From positions 9,951,205 to 10,015,204 of the forward strand of contig NC_045138.2 of the NCBI RefSeq assembly GCF_008831285.2: a stretch of 64,000 nucleotides of DNA, read 5' to 3'. The notes under the pieces are model-generated. The model worked only from the letters and a program-made list of their open reading frames with translations. It was not told the DNA's origin and did not search any database. Both the position numbers and the translations under genes were made by a program. Of the stretch, positions 36,777 through 48,700 are shown piece after piece. The first letter of the stretch is position 1. The number at the start of each line of letters is the position of its first letter. This DNA comes from Nymphaea colorata. Its lineage: Eukaryota > Streptophyta > Magnoliopsida > Nymphaeales > Nymphaeaceae.

Positions 36777-38402
36777 AATGGTGATTTTCCGTATCTAAAA
36801 TTACCAACTCATTCATGAGGATCCATCTATCATGAATGACAGATGAAAAAAGAAATTCATATATTAAAGGTTGTCTTTTTTTTCTCTCTCTCAATTATAC
36901 ATCATTATAAATCAAATGAGCTAGGTATCTCTGAATAACCATAGTCGTCATTTATTATTCCTGTATAGAAACTAGTAGATGTTAGACACTTAGATATTAG
37001 ATGGATGAGGAACAACCTCAGTTGTTGATCTTTTTCCAAATTAACCGTTGGGATAAAAACAAAGAAAAAAGTGTGAACTAAAATACTATATGATAAAAAT
37101 GTCTCAGATGTCCTTATTTTCTTTCAATTGTTAATCTGAAAAATATGAACAGTTGAGATTGCTCTGGTCCATCTAGCATCTACCAATATGTGTGTGTATA
37201 TATATATATATATAAATTGGTAGTATAATTTCTGGATTTCTCCGTTTAGGTCTAGATGGAGAAATTCTATGGTCTCTCACAACACACTTGTTGACATATG
37301 ATGGTGTATTTAATCATTACCCCCATGTAGAGAGAGAAAATAAGGATGAAGAGGACAATAAGTAACCCCATCCCAAAACTACTGAATAACACCTTTCAAT
37401 CATTAAGCGAGTGCTGTCCACACAAGTGGAACAAGAAGAGATGTGCCTGATACACTGCCTGACCACTTGTATTACACCCCTTTTAGCTAGAGAGAATGAA
37501 CGTGTGTGTAGGAGGTAATGGGTTATTATTGTAAGGAATACTTTGTCTCTACGGCTTGTTTGGTGACAGCTCTGTTAACTGGCTCAAACACGAACAAGAA
37601 AGATTACTCATCCACTTAGTCCTGCACGTCAAAATGAGGGGAAAACAGGTCGGACTTTCTCACCCTGTTAATGGAGACATCCCTTTGGCCTTATTTACAA
37701 GAGTGACCCTTTTCTTTTCTCCTTTGAACGTATGCAGCTAGACTTCTGAAATTGAAAGTAGCTCTGCAGTGGTTCCACGTGCCCCGTAGTTTTTTCTTTC
37801 TTTCTTTCTTTTTCTTGCATTTTCTAAACATTGTAAAGTATTTAAATAAAGTATTTCTGTGTAAATGTATCAGGACTGAACTGAATATGTGGTGGCAAAA
37901 TGTGCCCTTAAATTTTCAATCAAGTTTATCGGTTGATCAAACCAAATTATGCAATTTATAAATTTATGAACATGATGTTTAATATGTAGAATATACAAAA
38001 TGACTGGGATGACACCCCCCAAAAAAGTTGTTTTGTGAAAATTAGTTTTGTAAAAAATGGTTTTTAAGCATTTTCTAAAAAACTGATTTGTATGTCTAAG
38101 TGGCACAAAACATAATCTTTTTTGAAATGATATAGGGGGAAGAGAGGTTCAAGGGACGAGGCAGAAATTAATTTTGCTTAAAAAATGTGAGGGGAGCAGA
38201 CTTTTCAGGTCCTTATAAAAGCCAGGCTTTGTCAAAAATGAACAAGCCTGAAATGAGTTTTGAAGGCGAAACTGATCTCGAGCTGTCATCCAAATGCCTT
38301 CTCAATCTCTTTGTAGAAATCAGGCTTTATTAAAGGTTAGTTTTTCTCAAACCCAGTTTTAATGTCTATCAAATACTCTAAAAACACCTATATTTGCCTC
38401 CA

Positions 38403-38492
38403 AAACAGTGTTTTATGAGTGCCATTCGAACAGCACTTAAGTAATTTAAACAGTGTTTTATGAGTGTCATTCGAACAGCACTTAAGTAATGT
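38403..38492. repeat. 45-bp tandem duplication
   Basis: Two adjacent copies containing AACAGTGTTTTATGAGTG then CATTCGAACAGCACTTAAG, differing by one base (GTGCC versus GTGTC). Confidence 0.88.
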
Positions 38493-39224
38493 AATTTAAA
38501 TGACTTAAGAGTGTTGCAAGTGTAAATTCATGTTTTTAAAAAACGAGTAATTATTATATTTTGATTTTAAATAAAGAATTTGATAAGTGGTGCCTGTCAA
38601 ACATTTCAAGTAAATTTCTATTAATACACGTGTGTACATGCACGCGTGCATACACACACACATATATATATTATATAGTAGAGTGAAGGGCATCACTTTA
38701 TCCATTTTTTTGTAATTATATAAATTTTAAGAAAAGAACTAATAACCTATAAGAGTTCTCGAGATAATAATATTCAAAAGAAGTAAAATCGATTTTGCAT
38801 TGGTTTAAAAATAAATGGTTTAAGTTTCTTGATGTAAACGACTATTTGTTCACATTGGAAACGAATATCTTTGTATATCTTCAAATAAAAAGTTTACGAG
38901 TAAGCTTGGAAATGTAGCAATATAATAAAAACATACCTACACCTAAAAAAATTCTACATTGCCAAAGAAAAGTGGTGCAAGTCAGAGTACCCAAGGGAAA
39001 TTTGAGCTTATAAGCAAAAAGAAGTACATTGGAAATGCCAATTTTTTAAGGCCACAATCGGTCATTTCGTATGAATTTAACAATGGACCTAGCAAAAATA
39101 AATAAATTTAAGTGCATTTTTCATAATTTAGAAAAGTTCATATGCCCCGTTTTGAAAAAGTTTTCCTTTCTTTTTGTCCATGAAATAAGGAAAAAGTATT
39201 AGATATTGCCTGAGTATGTTTATT

Positions 39225-39262
39225 CTATGTTACGGTACAATACAATCCGATACGTTACAAGG
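39225..39262. mobile_element. Short hAT-B-like terminus remnant
   Basis: CTATGTTACGGTACAATAC followed by CCGATACGTTAC resembles the hAT-B terminus CTATGTNAC plus GGTAC units. Only one end is visible, about 460 bp upstream of the BIG3-like ATG. Confidence 0.35.
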
Positions 39263-39683
39263 TTCTGCATGTTTTTATTATTGAAAATCAATTAAAACTA
39301 TTTTAACTTAAATTTTAAATTTGAGTAATATACATACGTTTATATATTCAATTTAGTTTTATATAACAAGGGCGTAGCAGTCGCATTAACGGACAAACTA
39401 AAAAGTGGAGAAATTAAGAAAAAACTCAGAGGGTGACACAGGCGAAGAAGGGTACCCGTCTGTGTGTCCAACTGACGTAGAAGACCCGCAGAGCCTCTTC
39501 CCGGCCACCACCACCACGGCCCATTTCTCCGCACTGGAGTTCTCTCTTCCTCCCTCTCCGCATCTTTGTTTACAAAGGACCAGAACGACCGGAGCAACAG
39601 AATTCTCCAATTTCCGTTTGTATGACGTCCCCCAGATCTCCCGTTGCTTCCTGAGATCTCCCCTTCTCTCTCCCTCTCTTCTC

Positions 39684-39690
<7 letters not shown>

Positions 39691-39722
<32 letters not shown>
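39691..39722 (+). promoter_or_regulatory. (GA)n tract in the 5' leader of the BIG3-like gene
   Basis: About 16 GA units end three bases before the ATG (AGAGAGCAATGG). Such tracts are bound by plant GAGA-binding BPC proteins and are common in plant 5' UTRs; binding here is inferred. The preceding 100 bp are CT-rich. Confidence 0.7.
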
Positions 39723-39724
<2 letters not shown>

Positions 39725-39725
39725 A

Positions 39726-42700
39726 ATGGCGTCGTCGGGTTTGTCTCAGGGGCTTGGCGGCCCTTCGAAAGCGGGGAGGGTGCTTGGGCCGTCGCTGGAC
39801 AAGATCATCAAGAACGTGGCCTGGAGGAAGCAATCACAGCTGGTGCAGGCCTGCAAGTCATCTCTCGACCGCCTCCAGAACCTTTCTACCTCGCCCGAGT
39901 TCGCAGGCTCCTCCGTTCCGGGTTTCCCCCCTGCCGATGCCGACCAGTTCCTCGCCTCCCTTACCCTCGCCCTCGACTCCGCAGCTCCTAAGGTCATTGA
40001 GCCCGCCCTCGAATGCGTCCAGCGACTCGCCCTCCTTGGTCTCGTCCGCTGCGACGCCGAACAGATCGACGACGATCCAGCCTCCTCTCCTCCCCCCGCC
40101 CTCCTTATCAATTCCGTCTGCAAGTGCACCGCCGTTGCCGACAACGCCGTCGAGCTCGCCGTCCTCCGAACCCTCCTCGCATCCGTCAGATCGAGCTCGC
40201 TGGGCTTCCATGGCGACGCGTTGATCCACATCGTCAAGACATTCTACAATGTCTACCTCGGCAGCACCAGCGTCGAGAATCGGATCTGCGCCAAGGCGGC
40301 CTTGGCGCAGACAGTCGCCATCGTGTTCGCACGAGCTGAGGCTGACCGCGTGGAGGCGAGCGCCGATCCGGTGTCCGTGCCGGCGTTGCTGGAGCTCTCG
40401 GACAAGAATCTTAACGAATCGGGGCTAGTTCAGTCGGTTCAGGTCTTTCTCATTGAGGTCCTGGAGGGATGGGAGGGCGATCGCGGCGGTAATTCGACGG
40501 CGAAGGAGGAAACTGGGGAAGGGGAAAGCAGGATCAGGGAGGATGCCCTTTATCTGTTCAAGAACCTCTGTAAGTTTTCGATGAAATTCTCCACCCAGGA
40601 GAGCCCAGAAGACGAGCTCCTCCTCAGGGGCAAATTGTTGTCTCTTGAGCTGATGAAGGTCGTGGTCGAGAATGCCGGACCGGTCCTGCGGGTAAATGAA
40701 AGGTTAGTCATCTGCTTCAATTGTTTCCAGAATTTTATCTCGGAAGCATTCATCCTTGTATCGATTTCTGCATGGTAGTTTGTTTTCCTACTAGTAGACT
40801 CTCTTGCCGAAATTCATGATTAGTTTTATTTGTGTGAGATGTGAGTTGGGATCCCCCGGGACGCCTACGGAGTTCCCGTAATACAGGTCCCCGCTTTTAA
40901 GGATGGAACTCGACGTCCTGCGCCCAAGGAATAGCACTTCTTCAGAGACGACCTCACCTCACCAATTTCATAGGGTTCAAAAATATTAAAATTAAGTTAT
41001 CTCTATACAGATAATGGACATTTTTAGTATGAAAGGGGGAATTGTGGTGTTCCCAGCATGCTGAGTTGACTCAGACAACCATCCATGTAAGAGCCAATGT
41101 AAGGTCTTCCTGGTTTGTAGTTTTAGGCACCACAGTTCATCCTCAAATGAATAGGTTGACTTGAAACATGTAAGATTATTTCTTCAGAAACAGTAATAAT
41201 TGAGAATCCTGAGAAGAGGACCAAATATTTTCCCATTGTTTGAAAAGGAAAGCCTTCTTAAGTTCTACAGAGAGGAAATCAACAAGTTGAGGCACGCGGA
41301 ATGATAGAAGACTTGTCCCTCCCAAGGCCAGGGTTCAGTTTTATATAACAATGAACATCCTATAATGAAGATATACAGTTTTACCTATAACCAGCCCCAT
41401 TTTGGTATTGAATTTTCAAGTTCTTTTTCTTCTCTGGGATTTGCTGATACTATGGTGGAGAGGATTACTAGTGGAAAAGAAATGAAAAAGAAGGGGTGAG
41501 AGGAGGAGAACGTGAGAGGTGAGAGAAAAAGAAGCTCTCCTTTTCTCTCTATATTTGGATATATATATCCATGCTAATAACTCATAGATGGTAAATCTAT
41601 GTTGTACAAGTTGTATGACTAAATATTAGAAAGGTTTGAATATGACTACATATAAGAAAGGGTTTCATGAAAGACAAATATTTGAGGAACTCTGATGCTT
41701 CCAGTGGACCTTCTAGAAAAAGGAAGAGACTTCTTATAAATCGGTTTAAAAATGTTTTTCTGCTCTAGTATGGGTTTAGATATGACTACATGTATTGAAA
41801 TCATTGGGGGAACTAAGTTAACGATTATCATCATTTGTAAAAGAAATCAATTTATCATTCCCACAAACTTCATCAACAAAGCAAAATAATTCAAATAAGA
41901 ATGTATATTCATCACTAACCTTGAACTTACTTGATACAAAACCACTTTCATTTTCAACAAAGATACATTTCTTGAAATGTACAATTTGTCATTTTTTGAC
42001 ATCATATCAATCATGCCTCTTTTGGTTTTTAATATCTTATTAAAGCATATTATATAGCCTTGGATGATTTTTATCCACTGGAGAAAAGGACTTATATCAT
42101 AATATTATTGTCTGGTTCAACATTAAATAGTTTTTGAGAAGGGGAAACTCCATTGAAGGTTTTGGATGACATTCTATTAATTTCATACACTGATATGTCA
42201 GGGTATTTCAGCCCAATTATTAATTTTTTTTTGGAAACTCTTGTAAGTACTGTTATAGTGGTGTTTGTAACATGTTTATTCTTTCTTTTGGCAAGTCTTT
42301 TTCTTCTGGTGCTGTTGGACAAATTTTGGTAATGAATTTCATTGTCTTTTAAATATTTTTTGAGTTTCTTAGATAGAGATTTTCCTCCTAAGGCATTCCC
42401 AGAGTTTCTATATTGGTCTCAACTTGATTTTTAACCACGTGAGATATTTTAAAGTTAGAGAACACTTTTGATTTAAGTTTGAGAAAGTAAATCCAGGAGT
42501 ATCTAGTAAAGTTACTCAAATATCACATAATACAAGATTTCTTTAGAAACTACAAGGAGCGGGACTCCAAATATTGGAATTACAAGTTCAAACTGTCTTT
42601 TAGCACAAAAAGTTCTATTGGAGAAAGATAACATTTTCATTTTTCCCATGAAAGTAAAATTATCTTTGCAACTTCTTCCAAGAAAGGAATGACAATCTCC

Positions 42701-45700
42701 AAATGCTAGAATGCCCTACTATTTGGTGCCAAAGTTCCAATAAGTTCTTATGATCACATTAAATGAAGATTTTGGAAGGCCCAAGAGGTTCATATAGTAA
42801 AGTTCTCTTCTTCTAGAGCCTTTAGAAATAAAATAATCATATATAGCGTTTACTCTTTGGTGAGGAAGAAATATTCCGTCCATGTCAGGCAGTTCGAGCA
42901 ATAGATAAGATATTAAGGTTTAATCTTTGGGAACACTATGACCTAACATTAGAAATTGTAAAGTTTTTGAATTTTCGAAGACTTATGTCACATGGGTACG
43001 GGTACGGGTGCTGGTACAGGTACCGGTACGGGTACGGGTACAGACCATTTTCAAAAAACTTGGGTACGGGGGTACGGCCGTACACACACGGATATATATA
43101 TATATATCAAAAAATTTCAAACAGAATAACATATTCACATTTCACACATATATATCAAAAAAATGCAAACAGAATAACACACAAACATAAATCATGGTCC
43201 AAAACACATAAATCATAGTCGAAAACACATAAATCATGGTCCAAAACACATAAATCATGGTCGAAAACAAACATCGGCATGAGTGCAGCACTCATTCGAT
43301 GCCCTGCCGGCAAATGCAATCCAGAATCGACATTCAACAATACCCTGCCGGCAAATGCAATCCACATTCAACAATATTCTACGACAATGAAGAATGAAAA
43401 GGCCTCATATTCTAAGACAGTGAAGATTGAAGAATGAAAAGGAGGCATCTATTATATTTGAAAGGGATTTGAAACCCTCTCGGATTGGTGGTTGGTCATC
43501 AAAGATTTAGGGACGTCGAGGCCTACGATTCAACATCTTGGTTTGTATTCATAGATTTGAAACAGAGAGAGAGAGATTTGAAACCGTAGAGAAAGGGCGA
43601 GCTAGAGGGAGGGGTGATGGGTTTTCACTTTCATGCGAACAGCACACAAAACCCGTCGCCGGTCGTTGCCGGCGGCGAAGGCAGGGGCCGATTAAAATGA
43701 AAACAAAAAATGTAAAAAACTTCAGTCACCTCCTGTCTTCGCCGCTGTCGTCGCCGTTGCCGCAGCCGCTGCCGAAGCCGCAGTCGTCGCCGCTGCTTCT
43801 TTGGCGGAGAGGTAAATGTTGTCGGAGAGAGACGAGATTTAAGGAGTCGAAGGTTTCGGTTTCGTTTTACCTTTTTCTTTTAACGTCAAAATATTTTTTA
43901 ACGTTAAAATCAATTAAACGTTTTAAAAAAATGGACAAAATTGGACCCGGTCAATGTTGACCGTGTCCAATTTTGGACGGATATGGTCCCCGGTACGTTG
44001 ACCGTACCTGGTACGGTCAACGCGTACCGGGGCCATACCGGTACCGGTACCGGTGTCGTATCGGTACCGGACGGGGGGGCGTACCCATGTTACATAGCTC
44101 TAAAAGCTTCCAACACTTTTGATTTTAAAAGATGTGCCATCAACTGTTGAAACAGATAATGAGACATCAAAATTATAGCATTTGAAAGGGTTTCTTCATT
44201 TAGGGTCATATGGGAAGAAGCTTCTGAGTCTAAGAGCCAGGCAGACATACCTGGTGGTGAAGAGTTAGAGATGGTGGCTTTTGATATGGACGAATTTGCT
44301 TCATGAGTGGTTCAAGAGCCTCCATGAATTGTGCAAGAGATATTGATCCAACTGATGTTGATTCTTCTTTTGCACTCTCTTCAGATTCAGCAATTATGAA
44401 CAACTCCCTTATCTTTGAAAGGTTCATCTCTTCTATGCTTAGGAATCTTGGCTTGATATGTCCTACTTCACCACATCGATGGCATGAATTTTCTTTTTGA
44501 GAAATCATAAAGTATGGAGATTTACGTGCTTTAAACTTTGGAAGTTTTGAACGAAAACTTGTAATAGCAAGGAGATTATCATTCTTGGTTTTAAGATTAG
44601 AGTAACCTATTCTCCTTCGTAGAGAGCTCAGCAAGCCTCTTGAATTGAAAAAAGTGCTTGCTATGAAGGAGAGATGTCCTAACCAATGTTGTAAAAGGCA
44701 TATCGTAACGTGCGTCAATTGGGCGGACCTATACGTTGTATTGTAACATATCGTAAATGTAGCGTAGCATATCGTAAAATTAAGTTTTTAATTCAAAAAA
44801 ATAAAAGAAATTGAAAAAAATAAAACTTCAAAAAAAATAAGGAAAAATGTATTCCATATGAAAAACTCATCTCACATAAAGAACATTCATGATTCATCAT
44901 TTATAAACCATAGTATATCAATTATCAATAACACATTCAGAAATGAGAAATCATAGATTAAGAATAACATAATAAGCTTCAATCACAAGTTTAAAATGTT
45001 TTAAATTGTATCGCAAGTCCACAACATATAATTGTTCATTGCCAAGTGCCAAATATCATGATTATCATCATCAATCATTGATAATCATCATCATTTTCTT
45101 CGTTAATTGTTTCAATGCCTTCAAATGGAATGTCCTCACCAACAAATGATTGATTTTTCTAGAAAACTAGTAAAAACTCGCCCTCCCACAACCCTTAGAG
45201 ATGTTTAGCAAGCAGAAGGGAAGAGCTATTTTAAAAAGAAGCATGGAAAAAGGAGTTTTTTTGTTTGTCCCTATATCTTACCCGTATCGTAAGATATGAA
45301 GCGAATTGCCCATATCATATGAGATGGCCCCCATATGGCACGATACGAGCGTTACACCTATGATACACCGACGTCTCGTGTATTATAGGCCTATCTTATA
45401 GGTTTCTCAAACTTATATCCATATCATGTGATACAGATAACACCGGCCCTAACTCTCGTAACACCTTTGTGTACTTGTTGAAGGACCGTAGTGAAGTGCC
45501 CAATGTCATTGAAACTTTCATAGTTTCATTATTCTTGTGGAAACTCAGTTTGAAGCCTCTGTTAAGACCTTTCGCTCTGAAAATTCACATGAGTATATCT
45601 GTCATTTTGTCGATAGTTTTTTTTCGGCAAAGGAGGATTGTTCATGAGACATCTTGTAGTTATACCCCTCCTCAAAATGGGGTTGCCGAATGAAAGAATC

Positions 45701-48700
45701 GTCAGTTGCTAAATGTCATGAAGGCTCTTTTGTTCCAATGACATCTTCCAGAGAAGTATTGGGAGGATGTTGTGCTAACCAGTGCATATTTGATTAATCG
45801 TATGCTAGTATGCCTAGTTGTGTGTTGAATGGACAAACGCCTCATTCTATGTTAGCACAAAGTCGTGAATCTTTTTTCTCTTACACCTCGGGTTTTTGAC
45901 TGTCTGTTTTATTCACAATCATAGTCCTAATATCAGAAAACTTGATATAAGGTCGATTAAGGGAGTGTTTCTTGGTTATTTTCTTATTCAAAAAGGATAT
46001 AAGTGTCTAGACCCTTCCATTGGTCGTGTATATGTAACCAAACATGTTTGCTTCCTGGAACATGTTTCCTATTTTGGTAGGAATTCTCTTCAAGGGAAGA
46101 GGTCCATAAGAGAAGAGTATTCTCCAAATTAAGAGATTCAGTTTACAGACTTTCTGGAGTACAAAAAAGAATTTACAGATCTCTTGGAGCACAAAAAGGA
46201 TGATGGTTGCTCCATTAGGAATGAGGAGCGTGACCTCTTGTTTGGGCAGGTTTACTCCAGGAGAAGACTGACTGCAAAAGAGGTCCCAGGTGAGTTGATT
46301 GGTAACAAGAATCTGAGTCTCAATCCTACACCTTCCCTGGATGACCCAAATCGTGCTTGTGAGATGTCGGTTGAAGGTGGTCAGAGAAAGGAAATGAAGA
46401 GTTACTATTGCTTTCAGAAAAGGTATCGGCCTATTAGGTCATGTACTCAACACTTTATTGCTAATTTCATATCATATTCTAAACTGAGCAAGAACTATAA
46501 ATGTTTTATATCGTCTCTTTCTATAGTTGTGATTCTCAGGACTGTTACTGAGGCTCAGAGCAATCCCAAGTGGGCTCATGCAATGCAAGAAGAAATGGAA
46601 GCACTAAATAAAAACAGAACGTGGGAGGTGGTAAATATCCCTGAAGCGGCTCATTTGGTAGGATCCAAGTGGGTCTACACCATTAAATATAAGTCAGATG
46701 GAAGTGTGGATAGGTACAAAGCTCGCTTGGCTGCCAATGGGTTTAGTCAGAAATATGAGATTGACTACTTGGAAACGTTTGCTCTTATTGCAACGTGGAA
46801 GGCAGTCAGAGTTATTGTTTCCTTAGCAGTTATAAATGAGTGGATGATGTACCAACTTGATGTTAAGAACACATTTCTAAATGGAGACCTCGAGGAGGAA
46901 GTATATATGTGCATGCCTTTAGGATATGAGGAACCTGGAGAATGCTGTAGGTTGAAAAAAACTTTGTATGAGCTCAAACAATCTCCCCGGGCATGGTTTG
47001 AACAACTTAAACTTGTAATGAGACAACATGGATATTATCAAGGTAATGGAGATCACACTCTCTTTGTAAAGAGAAAGGAGCACAAGGTCACTCTTCTGTT
47101 AGCATATGTTGATGATATGATTGTCATAGGTGATGATGAAGTTGAAATAACAAAGTTAAAGGAACTGTTGACCCTTGAATTTGACCTCAAGGACAAGTTG
47201 AAATATTTCCTTGGCATTGAAATTGCTAGGTCTGGCACAAGTCTTGTGTTAAATCGAAGAAAGTACACTCTAGATTTATTAAAGGAGACTGAGAAACTTG
47301 GGTGTAGACCTGCTCCTACTCCTATAGATGCTAGAAACAAACTTAGCATTAGAGATGAGGAGCTCCTCTGTGAAGAAGCAAAAGGAAGATCTCAACGTCT
47401 TGTTGGGAAATTGATTTATCTCACTCTTACTAGACCTGATATTACTTTTGTTGTGAATGTGATGAGTCAGTTTATGCGTGCACCGACATATGTTCACTTA
47501 AAGGCAGTTGACATAATTTTATTTATTTGAAGAGGAGTCCTAGCAAGGGCATCTTGTACATTAAGCAAGACTCTCTTGAGATCGAGGGTTATTCTGATGC
47601 TGACTGGGCAAAATGTGTTGATACTAAGAGATCCACCTCAAGCTACTGTATTTACTTGGGAGGAAATCTTGTGGTGTGGAGAAGTAAGAGACAGGACGTT
47701 TGCTCTCGCTCTAGTGCTGAGGCTGAATATAGAGTTGTGATAATGGGGCCTTTGAGTTGTTGTGGCTGAATTGACTGACATCAGGATCAAAACTAAGGGA
47801 CCAATGAAGATGTATTGTGATAACAAGTCTGCAATCGACTTGGCCAACAGTCCGATATTACATAATAGAACGAAGCATGTGGAGATTGACCGTCATTTCA
47901 TTCAAGAGAGAATTGATGCTAAAGAACTTGTTCTACCTTACATGAAGTCCGAAGGCCAGACAACCGATGTTCTGACCAAGGCCTTGTCATCAACTTCATT
48001 TAAGAGAAATGTATCCAAGTTGAACATGTTTGATCTGTACGCCCAACTTGAGGGGGGGTGGTGACGTGTTTGTATGTTTGGGTTTGGGTCTGGACCCTGT
48101 CTGACCCGCTATTCATGTTGAGCTCTATCTAAACTGTTGCTTATTGGAAGAAGAAGGGGCGAGAGAGATAGAGGGAGAAAGTGAGAGGACGAGAGGGAGA
48201 GAGAGGAAACTTTTTCTTATTGCTGCACGTAACCCTAATCTCATATTAATATGAGACTAGGGTGTGTTACCAATTTACAAAAATAGTCCACTCAACATAG
48301 GATAATAATTAAGTGGACCTATTTCAACTTTCTAATGTTTTAGAAAGCCTCCACCCGACTACTATAAGTACTTAACACTCCCCCTCAAGCTGGAGCATAG
48401 ATATCAATCATGCTCAACTTGTTACATCCTCTCAAGAAATCGCCAATGGGATGAGCCGTAGTGAACATATCAGCAGCTTGATCTTCAGAAGAGACATGAA
48501 TGGTGTCAATGACTCATTCTTGTACCAAGTCTCGAACATAATGACAATCTACTTCAATGTGTTTAGTCCTTTCATGGAAAACAGGATTATTTGCAATGTA
48601 GGTTGCTGCTCTATTGTCACAGTACATCTTCATTGGGAGTGTCACTGAAATCCCCAATTCTAGAAGCACGGATTTGACCCAAGACATCTCAGCCGCAGTT

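Larger units (their letters stand above)
33057..39224. other. Intergenic DNA upstream of the BIG3-like gene
   Basis: AT-rich, with no gene recognised. It contains (TA)n runs (34944-35009, 36739-36773, 37195-37213) and a GC-richer patch (35790-36080) with several CACGTG/ACGTGG and TGGGCC motifs. It also holds phrases such as CATCCAAATGCC and TCAAATACTC near 38090-38380, often seen in decayed MITEs. A 45-bp tandem duplication lies at 38403. Confidence 0.4.
41640..44676 (-). pseudogene. Minus-strand copia fragment (gag to integrase), split by hAT-B
   Basis: From high to low coordinates it contains a gag zinc knuckle ([14 protein letters not shown], near 44470) and a protease start at about 44180-44260 ([12 protein letters not shown], where the catalytic DSGA has become DSEA). 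It then has a gag-pre-integrase-like piece (42720-42900), integrase ([20 protein letters not shown], 42150-42220) and a linker piece with FVENESGF (about 41960). Reverse transcriptase and RNase H were not found, so the element is truncated. The gag N-terminus is cut at 44676. Confidence 0.68.
45454..48134 (+). mobile_element. Plus-strand copia, 3' part (integrase to 3' LTR start)
   Basis: It begins inside integrase, directly after the hAT-A derivative, and continues through reverse transcriptase, RNase H, the polypurine tract (GAGGGGGGGTGG, about 48050-48061) and the first about 73 bp of the 3' LTR (TGACGTGTTTG). Its gag, protease and 5' LTR are absent. The rest of the LTR resumes at 53675, beyond an inserted copia. 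Integrase (45469-45900) has several stops. Confidence 0.75.

Noticed and set aside
37540-38500. A Harbinger- or hAT-type MITE
   Set aside because: Suggestive phrases only; no paired termini or target duplication could be placed.
42977-42990. 8-bp target duplication for the 42983-44097 hAT-B
   Set aside because: Flanks TCGAAGAC and CTCTAAAA do not match; the element call rests on termini and repeats only.
46184-47530. A host gene from the long open frame
   Set aside because: It has copia reverse-transcriptase motifs including YVDDM and sits in a truncated retroelement.
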